Below, piece after piece: positions 33,657-43,280 of a stretch of DNA of 64,000 nt. Both the position numbers and the translations under genes were made by a program. The notes beneath the pieces were generated by a model, which worked only from the letters and a program-made list of their open reading frames with translations, did not search any database and was not told where the DNA came from. The DNA is from Shewanella sp. UCD-KL12. GTDB taxonomy: Bacteria; Pseudomonadota; Gammaproteobacteria; Enterobacterales; Shewanellaceae. The stretch lies in assembly GCF_001957125.1 (NCBI RefSeq), contig NZ_MPHJ01000006.1:186001-250000 (forward strand), read 5' to 3'. The first letter of the stretch is position 1, and the number at the start of each line of letters is the position of its first letter.

Positions 33657-35579
33657 TTATTTTTTGTCATCTTTCACTTCTTCGAACTCAGCATCAACAA
33701 CATCTTCGTCTGGCTTAGCAGCTTGTGCTTCGCCTTCAGGAGCTTGCTGACCTTGCTCTGCTTGTGCTTTAGCTTGTGCAATTTCCATCAACTTAGCAGA
33801 CGCTTCCATAAGCGCTTGAGTTGACTTCTCGATAGCTTCTTTGTCGTTACCTTTAGTTGCGGTATCAACTTCAGCCATTGCAGCTTCAATCTTCTCTTTC
33901 TCATCGCTTGGTAGTGCTTCACCCGCTTCTTCGATCTGCTTCTTAGTTGCGTGAACCATGCCATCAGCTTGGTTACGCGCAGTGACTAGCTCTTCGAATT
34001 TAGCATCTTCATCAGCATGGGCTTCAGCATCACGTACCATAGCTTCAACTTCTTCGTCACTTAGACCTGAAGAGGCTTTAATTGTGATGTTCTGTGCTTT
34101 ACCAGTCTTCTTATCAGTCGCTGATACATGCAAGATACCATCAGCATCGATATCGAAACCAACTTCAATCTGTGGCATACCACGTGGTGCAGGCTCAATA
34201 CCTTCTAGGTTAAATTGACCTAGAGACTTGTTGCCGCTTGATTGCTTACGCTCACCTTGAAGTACATGAATCGTTACTGCAGCTTGGTTGTCATCAGCTG
34301 TAGAGAATGTCTGGCTAGCCTTAGTCGGGATAGTCGTGTTCTTCTCGATTAGCTTAGTCATTACGCTACCCATAGTCTCAATACCTAGAGATAGAGGCGT
34401 AACGTCAAGTAGTAGTACGTCTTTTACATCACCAGAAAGTACACCAGCTTGAACAGCAGCACCGATAGCAACAGCTTCATCTGGGTTAACATCTTGGCGT
34501 AGCTCTTTACCGAAGAAAGTAGAAACCTCTTCACGTACTTTAGGCATACGAGTCTGACCACCAACAAGAATCACTTCGTTGACATCAGAAACTGATAAGT
34601 CAGCATCTGCAAGTGCAACTTTTAGAGGCTCAAGTGTACGAGTAATTAGGTCTTCTACTAGCGACTCAAGTTTTGCACGAGTGATTTTAACCACTAAGTG
34701 CTTAGGACCTGTTGCATCAGCAGTGATGTAAGGCAGGTTAACTTCAGTTTGTGATGCGCTTGAAAGCTCAATCTTTGCTTTCTCTGCAGCTTCTTTAAGA
34801 CGCTGCATCGCTAGCGGATCATTACGTAGGTCAAGAGATTGCTCTTTCTTGAACTCGTCAGCTAGGTAGTTAATTAGACGGTTATCAAAATCTTCACCAC
34901 CTAAGTGAGTGTCACCGTTAGTCGCAAGTACTTCGAAAGTCTGCTCGCCGTCAACACTATCAATTTCGATGATAGAGATATCGAAAGTACCACCACCTAA
35001 ATCGTAAACAGCAACGATGTTGTCGCCTTGCTTCTTATCGATACCGTAAGCAAGTGCAGCCGCTGTTGGCTCGTTAATAATACGCTTAACTTCAAGACCT
35101 GCGATACGACCTGCATCTTTAGTCGCTTGACGCTGTGAATCGTTGAAATATGCAGGAACCGTAATAACAGCTTCAGTAACTTCTTCACCTAGGAAGTCTT
35201 CAGCAGTCTTCTTCATCTTTTTCAAAGTTTCAGCAGAAACCTGAGGTGGAGCCATCTTCTTACCGTGAGCTTCAACCCATGCATCACCATTGTCAGCACC
35301 GATAATTTTAAACGGCATGATGTCAACATCACGCTGGACTTCATCATCTTTAAAACGACGACCAATAAGACGCTTAATCGCGAAGAATGTGTTAGTCGGG
35401 TTAGTCACTGCCTGACGCTTTGCAGGCTGACCCACTAGAATCTCTTCGCCAGTGTAGGCAATGATTGAAGGGGTAGTACGATCGCCTTCGGCATTCTCCA
35501 ATACGCGTGGTGTGTCGCCGTCTAATACAGCTACGCAAGAGTTTGTTGTGCCTAAATCGATACCAATAATTTTACCCAT
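33657..35579 (-). CDS. dnaK: Chaperone protein DnaK (Hsp70)
   Basis: 640 residues. It begins [15 protein letters not shown]. The ATPase domain has [26 protein letters not shown] and VGGQTRMP. The linker [13 protein letters not shown] is followed by the substrate-binding domain and an acidic tail ending [10 protein letters not shown]. Start supported by an AGGAG Shine-Dalgarno. It is the first gene of dnaKJ, under a near-consensus heat-shock promoter. Confidence 0.99.
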   Translation of the reverse strand: MGKIIGIDLGTTNSCVAVLDGDTPRVLENAEGDRTTPSIIAYTGEEILVGQPAKRQAVTNPTNTFFAIKRLIGRRFKDDEVQRDVDIMPFKIIGADNGDAWVEAHGKKMAPPQVSAETLKKMKKTAEDFLGEEVTEAVITVPAYFNDSQRQATKDAGRIAGLEVKRIINEPTAAALAYGIDKKQGDNIVAVYDLGGGTFDISIIEIDSVDGEQTFEVLATNGDTHLGGEDFDNRLINYLADEFKKEQSLDLRNDPLAMQRLKEAAEKAKIELSSASQTEVNLPYITADATGPKHLVVKITRAKLESLVEDLITRTLEPLKVALADADLSVSDVNEVILVGGQTRMPKVREEVSTFFGKELRQDVNPDEAVAIGAAVQAGVLSGDVKDVLLLDVTPLSLGIETMGSVMTKLIEKNTTIPTKASQTFSTADDNQAAVTIHVLQGERKQSSGNKSLGQFNLEGIEPAPRGMPQIEVGFDIDADGILHVSATDKKTGKAQNITIKASSGLSDEEVEAMVRDAEAHADEDAKFEELVTARNQADGMVHATKKQIEEAGEALPSDEKEKIEAAMAEVDTATKGNDKEAIEKSTQALMEASAKLMEIAQAKAQAEQGQQAPEGEAQAAKPDEDVVDAEFEEVKDDKK

Positions 35580-35633
35580 GGGGTGCTCCTGAAATCTTTT
35601 ATCTAGTGTTGCTAAATTTGTTATCTGATGGAG

Positions 35634-35662
35634 ATATGGGGTTAGTCGAAATCTATTTCAAG
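35634..35662 (-). promoter_or_regulatory. Sigma-32 heat-shock promoter of dnaK
   Basis: On the minus strand CTTGAAA and CCCCATAT are separated by 14 bases, matching the RpoH consensus (CTTGAAA, N11-16, CCCCATnT). It lies about 55 bases upstream of the dnaK start. Confidence 0.92.
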
Positions 35663-35959
35663 CCTGAGTATTAAGTTAATATGAAATAAATCTTAACCAT
35701 TAACACTCATCAAACGGCTTGTCAGTGTGTTTCAGCTCGCGCTAACGCACCCCATTATCTTGCCTTACAACCCTATATTGGGTCGTTTACATTGATTACA
35801 AGGCTAAGCTAATAAAAATTGCTCACTTAGATAATTTTTTTGATCTTTGACTCATCTTTGCAATAAGACCCAGTGTATAATGAATGCAATCTTAGAGTGC
35901 GATGGTTTATTTCACATAAGCCCGTCGTGTCGTTGTCTCTGTTGTTAAGAGTAAAGTCA

Positions 35960-36877
35960 TTGAAACAATCAAATCAGGCCTATCTATATGGTTTAGGGGC
36001 TATCTGCCTTTGGTCTACCGTCGCTACTGCATTTAAACTGGCTTTAGCACATTTTAGTCCGCTACAACTTGTGTTTGTCGCTACTGCAGCTTCTATTGTT
36101 GCCTTAAGCACAATTTTACTCGCACAGAAAAAACTGAGCCTGATTAAAGCCCAGTTTACGGCTAGGCCCTGGTTTTACTTGCAAACCGGGTTACTTAACC
36201 CCTTTTTATATTACTTAGTACTATTTAAGGCTTACGATCTGCTTCCTGCTCAGCAAGCACTGTCACTCAATTATACTTGGGCGATTTTACTGCCTTTACT
36301 GTCAGTGCCATTACTTTCGCAGAAGCTTAGAAAAAGCGATATAACAGCGGCGTTAGTGGCCTACCTAGGTGTGTTTGTGATCGCAACCAATGGCAACCTA
36401 ACCAGCTTCTCTTTTGAAAGTGGAACAGGCGTACTGCTTGCGCTTACCAGTACGGTGCTCTGGTGCCTTTACTGGATAGTGAATACCAAAGATAAAGGCG
36501 ATCCTGTCGTTAGCTTGTTACTCAGCTTCTTAGTGGGCTTTCCGTTTATTTTAATCACTTTGCTGTGGACACAAGAGCTGCCTAGCTGGAATGCGCAGGC
36601 CTTTGCTGCTGGCATATATGTAGGAGTATTCGAGATGGGAGTCACTTTCGTACTTTGGTTAGTAGCCTTAAAGAAAGCTGAGCGCACAGCGAGTATCAGT
36701 ACACTCGTCTTTATGACTCCAGTGATGTCTATCGGCTTTATTGCTTGGATTTTACAAGAGCAGATAGCCAAGTCTACCTATATGGGTCTGGCGTTAATCT
36801 TGACTGCACTCGCTCTGCAGCAATTGTTGCCTCACCTAAATAAGCTAAAAAGAACGACCACCAGAGAGTCCGTTTAA
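35960..36877 (+). CDS. EamA-family (DMT superfamily) transporter
   Basis: 305 residues from the TTG at 35960 (KQSNQAYLYG); an in-frame GTG at 35873 would add 29 residues that do not look like part of the fold. There are ten hydrophobic helices in two repeated EamA halves, each beginning with a small-residue-rich helix (YLYGLGAICLWSTVATAF, TGVLLALTSTVLWCLYWIV). These permeases usually export amino acids or other metabolites; the substrate is unknown. It diverges from dnaK. The start codon is uncertain. Confidence 0.88.
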   Translation: MKQSNQAYLYGLGAICLWSTVATAFKLALAHFSPLQLVFVATAASIVALSTILLAQKKLSLIKAQFTARPWFYLQTGLLNPFLYYLVLFKAYDLLPAQQALSLNYTWAILLPLLSVPLLSQKLRKSDITAALVAYLGVFVIATNGNLTSFSFESGTGVLLALTSTVLWCLYWIVNTKDKGDPVVSLLLSFLVGFPFILITLLWTQELPSWNAQAFAAGIYVGVFEMGVTFVLWLVALKKAERTASISTLVFMTPVMSIGFIAWILQEQIAKSTYMGLALILTALALQQLLPHLNKLKRTTTRESV

Positions 36878-36919
36878 ATCGCGCTCATAAACAAATTTTC
36901 AAAACTCATTTACCAAGCT

Positions 36920-36966
36920 AAAAAGCCCACTGCGTATACACATCAGTATTCACAGTGGGCTTTTTT
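36920..36966. terminator. Bidirectional terminator
   Basis: AAAAGCCCACTG pairs with CAGTGGGCTTTT around a 20-base loop, followed by T6 on the plus strand. It lies between the convergent EamA gene and the DUF4097-like gene. Confidence 0.85.
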
Positions 36967-37026
36967 GTTATCAAGTAAACTCAGTAATAACTCTACCTAC
37001 TACCTAATCCTAAGCTTTTGTCCAGA

Positions 37027-37695
37027 TTAAAGCTTATGGTGAACATCAATTTGACCGACACCGACATTGACATTGAGCTGACCAAAGCCAGTTTGATCTT
37101 CAGTGTGGTAACTCTGCATCACAAAGTTTCTATTCACCTCTACACTCTGCCCTTGAGAGTTCACTGAGACCTCTCCAACACCAGACTCAAGTGACATAGA
37201 GCTATATAAAATCTCATGATTAATTTCAGCATGACCTACACCTAAATCGATATCTATACTATTTTCCATGTTTGATACTTCAACTTGGCCAATACCTACA
37301 TTCAGGTTAACCGCAGCTTGACGGGGTAGATAAACCACCCACTCCTGTTTCACATCATCTTGCTCCGTCACCTTAAGCTCAATCTCTTTAGCTGCCTCAT
37401 TGATATCAAGTTCAACATCATCAAGATCTGTACTGCCCCATAAAGAGAACCAGTTACTTTCATTTGGCGTAACAAGCACTTCAATACGGATCTCTTGTTC
37501 ATCTGTGGCAATGAATTTAGCTGAACCGATATCCATATCAAGCAGCACCTCTTGACCTGTATAGGCAAAGGTCTGAGTTAACGTTTTTGTAGTATCAGCA
37601 GATGCTGCAGTCACAGCCAAAGAGGAGAAAGCAGCAGAAACAACCATGACACTGCTTAAGGTCGCTGTAAGAAGTTTTTTAATTAGCTTATTCAT
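37027..37695 (-). CDS. Secreted DUF4097-like beta-repeat protein
   Basis: 222 residues. A signal peptide of about 33 residues is followed by a sequence rich in short alternating beta strands: VEVSNMENSIDIDLGVGHAE, SLESGVGEVSVN, LNVNVGVGQIDVHHKL. This VGxGxVxV periodicity is typical of DUF4097 or adhesin-like beta-solenoid domains found in envelope-stress and anti-sigma-linked proteins. No partner gene is adjacent, so the role is unknown. ATG start. Confidence 0.75.
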   Translation of the reverse strand: MNKLIKKLLTATLSSVMVVSAAFSSLAVTAASADTTKTLTQTFAYTGQEVLLDMDIGSAKFIATDEQEIRIEVLVTPNESNWFSLWGSTDLDDVELDINEAAKEIELKVTEQDDVKQEWVVYLPRQAAVNLNVGIGQVEVSNMENSIDIDLGVGHAEINHEILYSSMSLESGVGEVSVNSQGQSVEVNRNFVMQSYHTEDQTGFGQLNVNVGVGQIDVHHKL

Positions 37696-37869
37696 TTATG
37701 CCATCCTGTCATTGAATTCCTTTGGAATATACTCAATACAAAGCAAAAGCTGCACCAAGTTTTATTTTTAATTATATTTCAAAGGATTACATGGACCTCC
37801 ATTAATATCAGTGGTAGGTTTTATCAGACTTGATGGTAGGTTTCACCAATGCTTGGTTTATTTCATCAT

Positions 37870-38195
37870 TATGCAGAAACTTGTCGGATAACAAGTTTCT
37901 GAAATATCTACAGTGGATTCATTGGGCTAGCTTTATATTTGGATGTCACCTGGTAAGCATGACTTCATTGTTATCTATTGCTTGCAGCAGGCTCATATGT
38001 AGTTACTTCTGTGGGGCGCTATAAATATGTCCCTATACGCTCTGCGGTTTCACTGATGTAAATGGGTTCACAAATGCCGTGGTGACATGGATGTCATAGA
38101 GCGGCCCTGAAACCGAAGTCCATAGCCGCACCTACATCAGGTTATGCATTTCTTCGATTTAAAATAATGTGCCAGCTAAACACGTTTCAGGACAA
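37870..38195. repeat. Non-coding repeat, copy A
   Basis: This is the first of two direct, diverged copies. Shared landmarks in order are CGGATnACAAG, TTCATTGGG, TATCTATnGCnTGCAGC, CGCTATAAA, CCCT, GCTCTGCGGTTTCA, GAAACCGAAGTCC, CATTTCTTCGAT and a final GGACA. Copy A carries an extra block of about 40 bases in its middle containing CATGGATGTCATAGAG. Short ORFs in it are not conserved with copy B. Confidence 0.75.
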
Positions 38196-38204
38196 AAGTG
38201 TGTT

Positions 38205-38485
38205 TACTTGCCGGATGACAAGCTTCAAAAATCTTTACTTGGTTCATTGGGTCTAGTTGGTACTTGGCAGTATGCTATATGCCAATATTGCATACTTATC
38301 TATCGCCTGCAGCGGGCTTAAGTGCAAGTAATCTCTCGGTACGCTATAAACCCATCCCTGGGCGCTCTGCGGTTTCATCCTTGAAACCGAAGTCCTCGTG
38401 CTCACTTGCACCTCATTACTTATTTCTTCGATTGAAGTTTACTAATTTTCTCTAAATCGCTTTTGGACAGAAATGAGTTAGTGCA
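38205..38485. repeat. Non-coding repeat, copy B
   Basis: Second copy of the element at 37870-38195, lacking the internal block. A partial relative is at about 32075-32160. It probably belongs to a dispersed intergenic repeat family of Shewanella genomes. Confidence 0.75.
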
Positions 38486-38560
38486 AAGGGGTTAAAGGCA
38501 GGATGTGGGGCTAGGAAATTAAGTTTACCCTGACCCCACACGAATTATAAGCTAAAGCAG

Positions 38561-39196
38561 CTATTGTTGAGCATCATAAGCTAAAGCAGCGCTTTTTAAC
38601 TTTATAATGTCTGAAGCGCATAAGTATCTTTTGAGCGCCTCAAACTTTTCCGCTGACCAATCATAAACTTTTAACGACAATAGCTCATTAATAACTGGCG
38701 GCTCAAAACGATACTTAACCAACTTGGCAGGCGTACCACCAACGACACTGTATGGGGCAACATCTTTGGTAACAACACTGTTTGCCGCTACGATAGCCCC
38801 TTCTCCTATCGAGACACCCGGCATAACCATGGCTCTCATACCCAACCATGCTCCATCACCGATATGAGTGTCGCCCTTACCAATATAGGCTTCTTCTATG
38901 TACTCCATAAACGGGTACAGACAGAACCAATCCGCCCTATGTGTGTGGTTACCACCCATCAAAATAACGGCTTCAGCCCCTATACAGACGTAGTTCCCGA
39001 TATATAGCTTGTCGATTTCCCATCTAGGCGCCCAGTTTCGGCTCACTTCGTCACCGTGTAGATACCTGACAACCGACTCCTCGAAACCATTATCCCAGCA
39101 ATCACTGTAGTAACTGTACTCGCCTTTAACGACAATATTAGGATTGGTAACAACCTCGTGCAATAACTGGAATTTTGACCAATGTTTATTTTGCAT
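38561..39196 (-). CDS. CatB/Vat-type hexapeptide-repeat O-acetyltransferase
   Basis: 211 residues from the ATG at 39196, with GAGG at 7 bases. The left-handed beta-helix repeats are IGNYVCIG, THIGDGAWLGMRAMVMPGVSIGEGAIVAANSVV and VVGGTPAKLVKYRF. The catalytic histidine is in MGGNHTHRADW. This is the layout of xenobiotic acetyltransferases such as chloramphenicol (CatB) and streptogramin (Vat) enzymes. The substrate is not established; many chromosomal relatives are not resistance enzymes. Confidence 0.88.
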   Translation of the reverse strand: MQNKHWSKFQLLHEVVTNPNIVVKGEYSYYSDCWDNGFEESVVRYLHGDEVSRNWAPRWEIDKLYIGNYVCIGAEAVILMGGNHTHRADWFCLYPFMEYIEEAYIGKGDTHIGDGAWLGMRAMVMPGVSIGEGAIVAANSVVTKDVAPYSVVGGTPAKLVKYRFEPPVINELLSLKVYDWSAEKFEALKRYLCASDIIKLKSAALAYDAQQ

Positions 39197-39686
39197 ACTT
39201 GACCTCAAGTTAGTGTTAATTAGAAATTTTAATTAATAAAACACTATCTTCGTCAATGAATTCGGGGCTGCTTTAATAAGGGAATAAGTTGCATAATTAC
39301 GATTTGAAACTGTGGAAGAGACAATAATAACACATAAAATATTAATCAAAATGTGTTGCACTGCTAGCAGGGCTAAAAATGTATGCCTGACTAGTCGCAA
39401 TTTAAGCTTCATCGGAAGCATTAGTTACTTTCAAAAAGTCATATCGGAAACAACTACACGGGGGCATCATGGTGAATGCAAGGAGGATAAGGGCGAGCAG
39501 CCCTCCTTGCCCTGGTGTGGAATGGAATTCCACAACTTTAATTTCAAACGAAGTTTGAACAAATACTAGAGTATTAAAAGTAGATATGAAGTTTCAGCTT
39601 TCAAAACTCTATCCACCATCAGATTAACCAAACATAAAATGTAACCTAGCTTCATTTGAAGCTAGCTGTAACTCAAGTAGACAAAT
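39197..39686. other. 490-base stretch without a supported gene
   Basis: AT-rich. It holds a perfect CTAGCTTCA/TGAAGCTAG hairpin at about 39646-39665, just after the following GNAT gene, and a GTGGAATGGAATTCCAC palindrome near 39516-39532. Short ORFs here have no Shine-Dalgarno and no domain character. Confidence 0.5.
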
Positions 39687-40115
39687 TTATTGATAATTTT
39701 TTAGCATAAAATATCTTGCTGGACTACCAGGAAATTCAGGTACAGTGCCTACAATCTCAAAGCCTAGCTTTTGATAAAAAACGGGTGCTTGATAGGAGAG
39801 CGTATCTAATTGAGCCACTAAACAGCCTTGCTTTCTCGCCTCTGCCTCAGCAAGTTCCATAAGCTGACGCCCCAAACCTGTACCTCTCGTTTGCTTATCA
39901 ACCCAGACAACACTTATTAAGAAGTTTTTATAGATAGTCCGCCCTGATACACCTCCTATCAACTTGCCGCTCTCGTCACGAGCAACCACAGATAAAGGCA
40001 GCGTCTCTTCGGGCCCCATATTTTCATGCTTATGCGCTCGCACACCAGCGACAAGCTCATCAAAAACAGCGCTATCTTCTTCGTTGATGACTTCAATTTG
40101 TAATTCAACTTCCAC
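39687..40115 (-). CDS. GNAT-family N-acetyltransferase
   Basis: 142 residues. The acetyl-CoA-binding motif A is RGTGLGRQLMELAEAEAR, preceded by LISVVWVDKQ and followed by the C-terminal YQKLGFEIVGTVPEFPG typical of small GNATs. The acceptor is unknown. It is an isolated minus-strand gene with a hairpin just beyond the stop. Confidence 0.88.
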   Translation of the reverse strand: MEVELQIEVINEEDSAVFDELVAGVRAHKHENMGPEETLPLSVVARDESGKLIGGVSGRTIYKNFLISVVWVDKQTRGTGLGRQLMELAEAEARKQGCLVAQLDTLSYQAPVFYQKLGFEIVGTVPEFPGSPARYFMLKNYQ

Positions 40116-40339
40116 AGCATGGCCTCCAAGCCAAGATCTACAACAAACAGAAGCCTATTAACTTGTTAGCACAATGTAAAGAGCACCAAGCTATCGAGTC
40201 TAAATAATAAAAGGAGGTTTATTACAAATAACGAGAGTGAACACGGTTGTGAGCAATAGATAACCATGAAGATACAATTTAAAAACCCGCTACCAAAATC
40301 CAATATCGCTTTGACCCTAAAACACAATCAAACCTAACT

Positions 40340-41206
40340 TCATTTCAAGCTAGCAAACTCCTTGGTGATCGCCATGGTATGTTCAATAATCACCGCGCCT
40401 TTAACCCCTTTTCCATGTCCAGGAAATGCCAATTTCACATCAGGGTACTTAGCGTTGACTCTACTCGCGGCGTGATACCAATTTTCTAAATCGGCATCGC
40501 CAGTCCAGCCTAAATGATTTGAGTGATTAGACTTTAAAAAACAGCCACCAATCAATATCTTCTCTCCCGGTAGCCAGACAACAAGGTTATCCATGCTATG
40601 ACCAGCACCAGGGAAAAATGTTTCTATTCTGCCTTTTACAAATTCGAAGTTTCGACTTAAAAAAGTATGATTAGCGACAGGCTTATCTTCCTTTTCCAAT
40701 AAGGTATTGGTCATATCTGATGCATAAGTGGCAAAGCCTGCTTTATCTAGATAACCTAATCCAGCTGCGCTATCGGCGTGGTAATGCGTTACCAAGGCAC
40801 CTTTTAGTGTTAAACCTTTCATTTGCAACCAGCTCATAAGATCTGGCATATCTGAGACATTCCATGGCGTATCGATAAGATAAGCATCATGATCATCGAT
40901 ATAAATAAATGAGTTCGCCCCCATTTTAACAGCGGGTTCATCTTCATTGAGCTGAATATCTTGATAAGATCTAACAAGATAAAGGGTTGGCGTTACCCTC
41001 TCTATATCTATCACTTCTGAAGACCAAATGGCTTGCTCCGATTTTTTTAACTCAGGTGCCTTTCGCTCAGTGCCTTTTAGCTCGATGGCATGACTTGAGC
41101 TGATACTCATAATGAAGAGTAAGATAGATGTGGGAATAATGAATGTACGAATAGAGGAAAGCACAAAATGGTACAATGAGGCTATCAAGCCAAGGCATTT
41201 ATACAT
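40340..41206 (-). CDS. Subclass B1 metallo-beta-lactamase
   Basis: 288 residues, with all subclass B1 zinc ligands: THYHADSAAG (His116, His118, Asp120 in BBL numbering), FPGAGHSMDNLVVWLPG (His196), ILIGGCFLK (Cys221) and AFPGHGKG (His263). An exported signal ends near SSSHA. The full frame gives a 40-residue leader; a GTG 14 codons in would give a normal 26-residue signal peptide. B1 enzymes hydrolyse penicillins, cephalosporins and carbapenems. Chromosomal relatives (SLB-1, SFB-1) are known from Shewanella. No integron or insertion sequence flanks it. Activity is inferred, not shown. Confidence 0.92.
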   Translation of the reverse strand: MYKCLGLIASLYHFVLSSIRTFIIPTSILLFIMSISSSHAIELKGTERKAPELKKSEQAIWSSEVIDIERVTPTLYLVRSYQDIQLNEDEPAVKMGANSFIYIDDHDAYLIDTPWNVSDMPDLMSWLQMKGLTLKGALVTHYHADSAAGLGYLDKAGFATYASDMTNTLLEKEDKPVANHTFLSRNFEFVKGRIETFFPGAGHSMDNLVVWLPGEKILIGGCFLKSNHSNHLGWTGDADLENWYHAASRVNAKYPDVKLAFPGHGKGVKGAVIIEHTMAITKEFASLK

Positions 41207-41408
41207 AACAAAGTCTTATCGGAAACGGTCCCTCCAATATATAGATCAATAGTGGCGAAAATCTGGCATGGTCATGGCAATCTGCTGTTTTGATCGTTCA
41301 GCTGCCAAATAAACTCAGCCATGCTTGTTTAAACCATAACCTCAGCGGTACAACTATAATTATAAACCCACTTCAAACAACAAACCGATCCTTAATGGAG
41401 GATTCAAG

Positions 41409-41718
41409 ATGTTATTTCTTATACTGATTGGTATTAAACGAAGAAACGGATGCAATGGCCAGATTGCAGGCGGCTGAGAAACTAGCTACAGCCGAGCTAT
41501 TTCCACCTCAAAACGTAGAAGTTATCCGGTTTGATGCCTCACCCGATCTATGGGGAGTAACCATTGTTGAGGCCAATGATGTCGAAAGCATTGCTAATGT
41601 CATCAACTCATGGCGCATCGCCTGCCCTGGAATATTTAAAACCACAAAAATATCCCCCGCACGCCCGGTACAAGAAGCCATGGCCTCTGCTGCTGAAATG
41701 ATTAAGAAGCTAAGCTAA
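41409..41718 (+). pseudogene. Small alpha/beta protein with a single-base frameshift
   Basis: A strong GGAGG lies 7 bases before ATG 41409. That frame starts MLFLILIGIK and then hits a stop after about 22 codons. Removing one base (C at 41439) joins it to the frame that continues EETDAMARLQAAEKL to the stop at 41718, giving a plausible 102-residue protein with strand-helix-strand order. Without the correction, translation could start only at a poor internal ATG (41455, 87 residues). I place no firm family; the pattern recalls small DUF3303-like domains. It is either a real frameshift or a sequencing error. Confidence 0.65.
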
Positions 41719-41730
41719 CAGAATGAAAAA

Positions 41731-41756
41731 TGTAGCCAATAAAGTAATTGGCTACA
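41731..41756. terminator. Hairpin after the frameshifted gene
   Basis: TGTAGCCAAT pairs perfectly with ATTGGCTACA around 6 bases. A-rich on its left side, so it may terminate in the minus direction as well. Confidence 0.65.
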
Positions 41757-41949
41757 TTCAGTATTATTATCAGAAGGCAAAATTAGAAAGAGAACATGCT
41801 TGTGAATAGCCCGGTGTAGATACGGCTGCGAGCCTCCCAAACATGGCCGCAAATGCATCTAGCATTTCTTCGGCATCTCCTTCGCCACTGGCGATCAGAA
41901 GTGTTCACGGCTATTCGCAGAAGTACCAGCACAAATCCGCAGGAAGCGA

Positions 41950-43224
41950 TCAGCTCCTAGGAGTATACTCCCCTACCCCAATCCACTTATAAGTCGTTAG
42001 CGCTTCCAATCCCATAGGCCCACGAGCATGGAGCTTCTGGGTACTAACAGCCACTTCAGCGCCTAAGCCAAATTGGCCGCCATCGGTAAAGCGAGTACTG
42101 GCATTAACATAAACGGCCGCAGAATCCACTTCATTGATAAAATGGGCGGACGCGTGAATATTATCGGTTAATATGCCTTCAGAATGTCCACTTGAGTATG
42201 CTCTGATATGACTGATTGCCTCGTCGATATCATCAACAACCTTTATACCTAATGTCAAAGACAGCCACTCTTGAGCAAAAGTATCTTCAGTTGCACGCTC
42301 GATATCAAACCCTAGCTTTTCAGCAATGGCTTGCGCCTTGTCACAGCCATAAAAACTTACGCCCTGCGCTGCAAGTTTTTTAAACAGTTTAGGCAATATC
42401 TTTGCTGCAATATCTTGATGGATAAGCGCTGTATCCAATGCATTACATACGGTAGGGCGCTGTACCTTAGCGTTAGCAATCACTTCAATAGACTTTTCAA
42501 TATCAGCATCTTTATCAGCGAACAGATGACAGATACCTATACCACCTAAAATGACTGGAATAGTCGCTTGTTCAGCACAGAGTCGCTGCAGATTCTGACC
42601 ACCACGTGGCACTATCATATCGACATAAGTATTTAACTTTAGTAAGCCAGAAACTAAGCTGCGATCAGCGCTTTGAATAAGCTGCACACAATCAGCTGGT
42701 AGGCCTTGAGAGACAATGGCTGAGCGGATTGCTTCACTTAACGCTAGGTTCGATTGCAATGTCTCTTTACCGCCACGAAGTATCACAGCATTACCTGTTT
42801 TCAGTGCTAATACTGCGATATCAACAGTAACATTCGGGCGGGCTTCATAGATAACACCTATTACGCCTAATGGTACTCGGCGACGCGATAAACGTAGGCC
42901 ATTATCTAATAGCTGACTTTCAAGTTCAGTACCAACGGGATCGGTCAGATTAATGACATTGTCGATATCGGCGATCACAGCCTTAAGGCGCTCAGCATCA
43001 AGCAGCAAGCGATCAATCATTGCATCGTTAAGGCCGTTAGCCTTAGCCGCGCTAACATCTTTAGCATTAGCGGCAATAATCAGCTCGCTACTTTCAGTCA
43101 AACTCACAGCAATAGCTTGTAACAATGCCTGTTTCTGTAACCCGTTTAAGCTTGCTAACGAGTAGCTAGCTTGTTTGGCCTGCAGTCCAAGCGCTTGTAG
43201 GTACTCTTGATTATTGTCAATCAC
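41950..43224 (-). CDS. proA: Gamma-glutamyl phosphate reductase
   Basis: 424 residues of the aldehyde-dehydrogenase superfamily. [16 protein letters not shown] and the signature [24 protein letters not shown] are present. The catalytic Cys is in [13 protein letters not shown]. It makes glutamate-5-semialdehyde for proline synthesis. It follows proB by 56 bases, as one operon. The 190 bases downstream contain GC-rich inverted segments reminiscent of Shewanella intergenic repeats but nothing definite. Confidence 0.98.
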   Translation of the reverse strand: MIDNNQEYLQALGLQAKQASYSLASLNGLQKQALLQAIAVSLTESSELIIAANAKDVSAAKANGLNDAMIDRLLLDAERLKAVIADIDNVINLTDPVGTELESQLLDNGLRLSRRRVPLGVIGVIYEARPNVTVDIAVLALKTGNAVILRGGKETLQSNLALSEAIRSAIVSQGLPADCVQLIQSADRSLVSGLLKLNTYVDMIVPRGGQNLQRLCAEQATIPVILGGIGICHLFADKDADIEKSIEVIANAKVQRPTVCNALDTALIHQDIAAKILPKLFKKLAAQGVSFYGCDKAQAIAEKLGFDIERATEDTFAQEWLSLTLGIKVVDDIDEAISHIRAYSSGHSEGILTDNIHASAHFINEVDSAAVYVNASTRFTDGGQFGLGAEVAVSTQKLHARGPMGLEALTTYKWIGVGEYTPRS

Positions 43225-43280
43225 GTCTCATCATCCTAATTTTTATAGTAGCTAGTAGTAAGGGCCTAGGGCTATTCGTT

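Noticed and set aside
37830..38455. Short plus-strand ORFs in the 37.9-38.5 kb repeats
   Set aside because: They are not conserved between the two repeat copies and are cut by indels; the DNA repeat, not a protein, is what is shared.
39312..39569. 85-codon plus-strand ORF between the acetyltransferases
   Set aside because: No ribosome-binding site, no domain character, and cysteine/threonine-rich random composition.
41790..41949. Integron attC site or mobile end after proA
   Set aside because: GC-rich inverted bits are present, but no attC core sites or paired simple sites could be matched.
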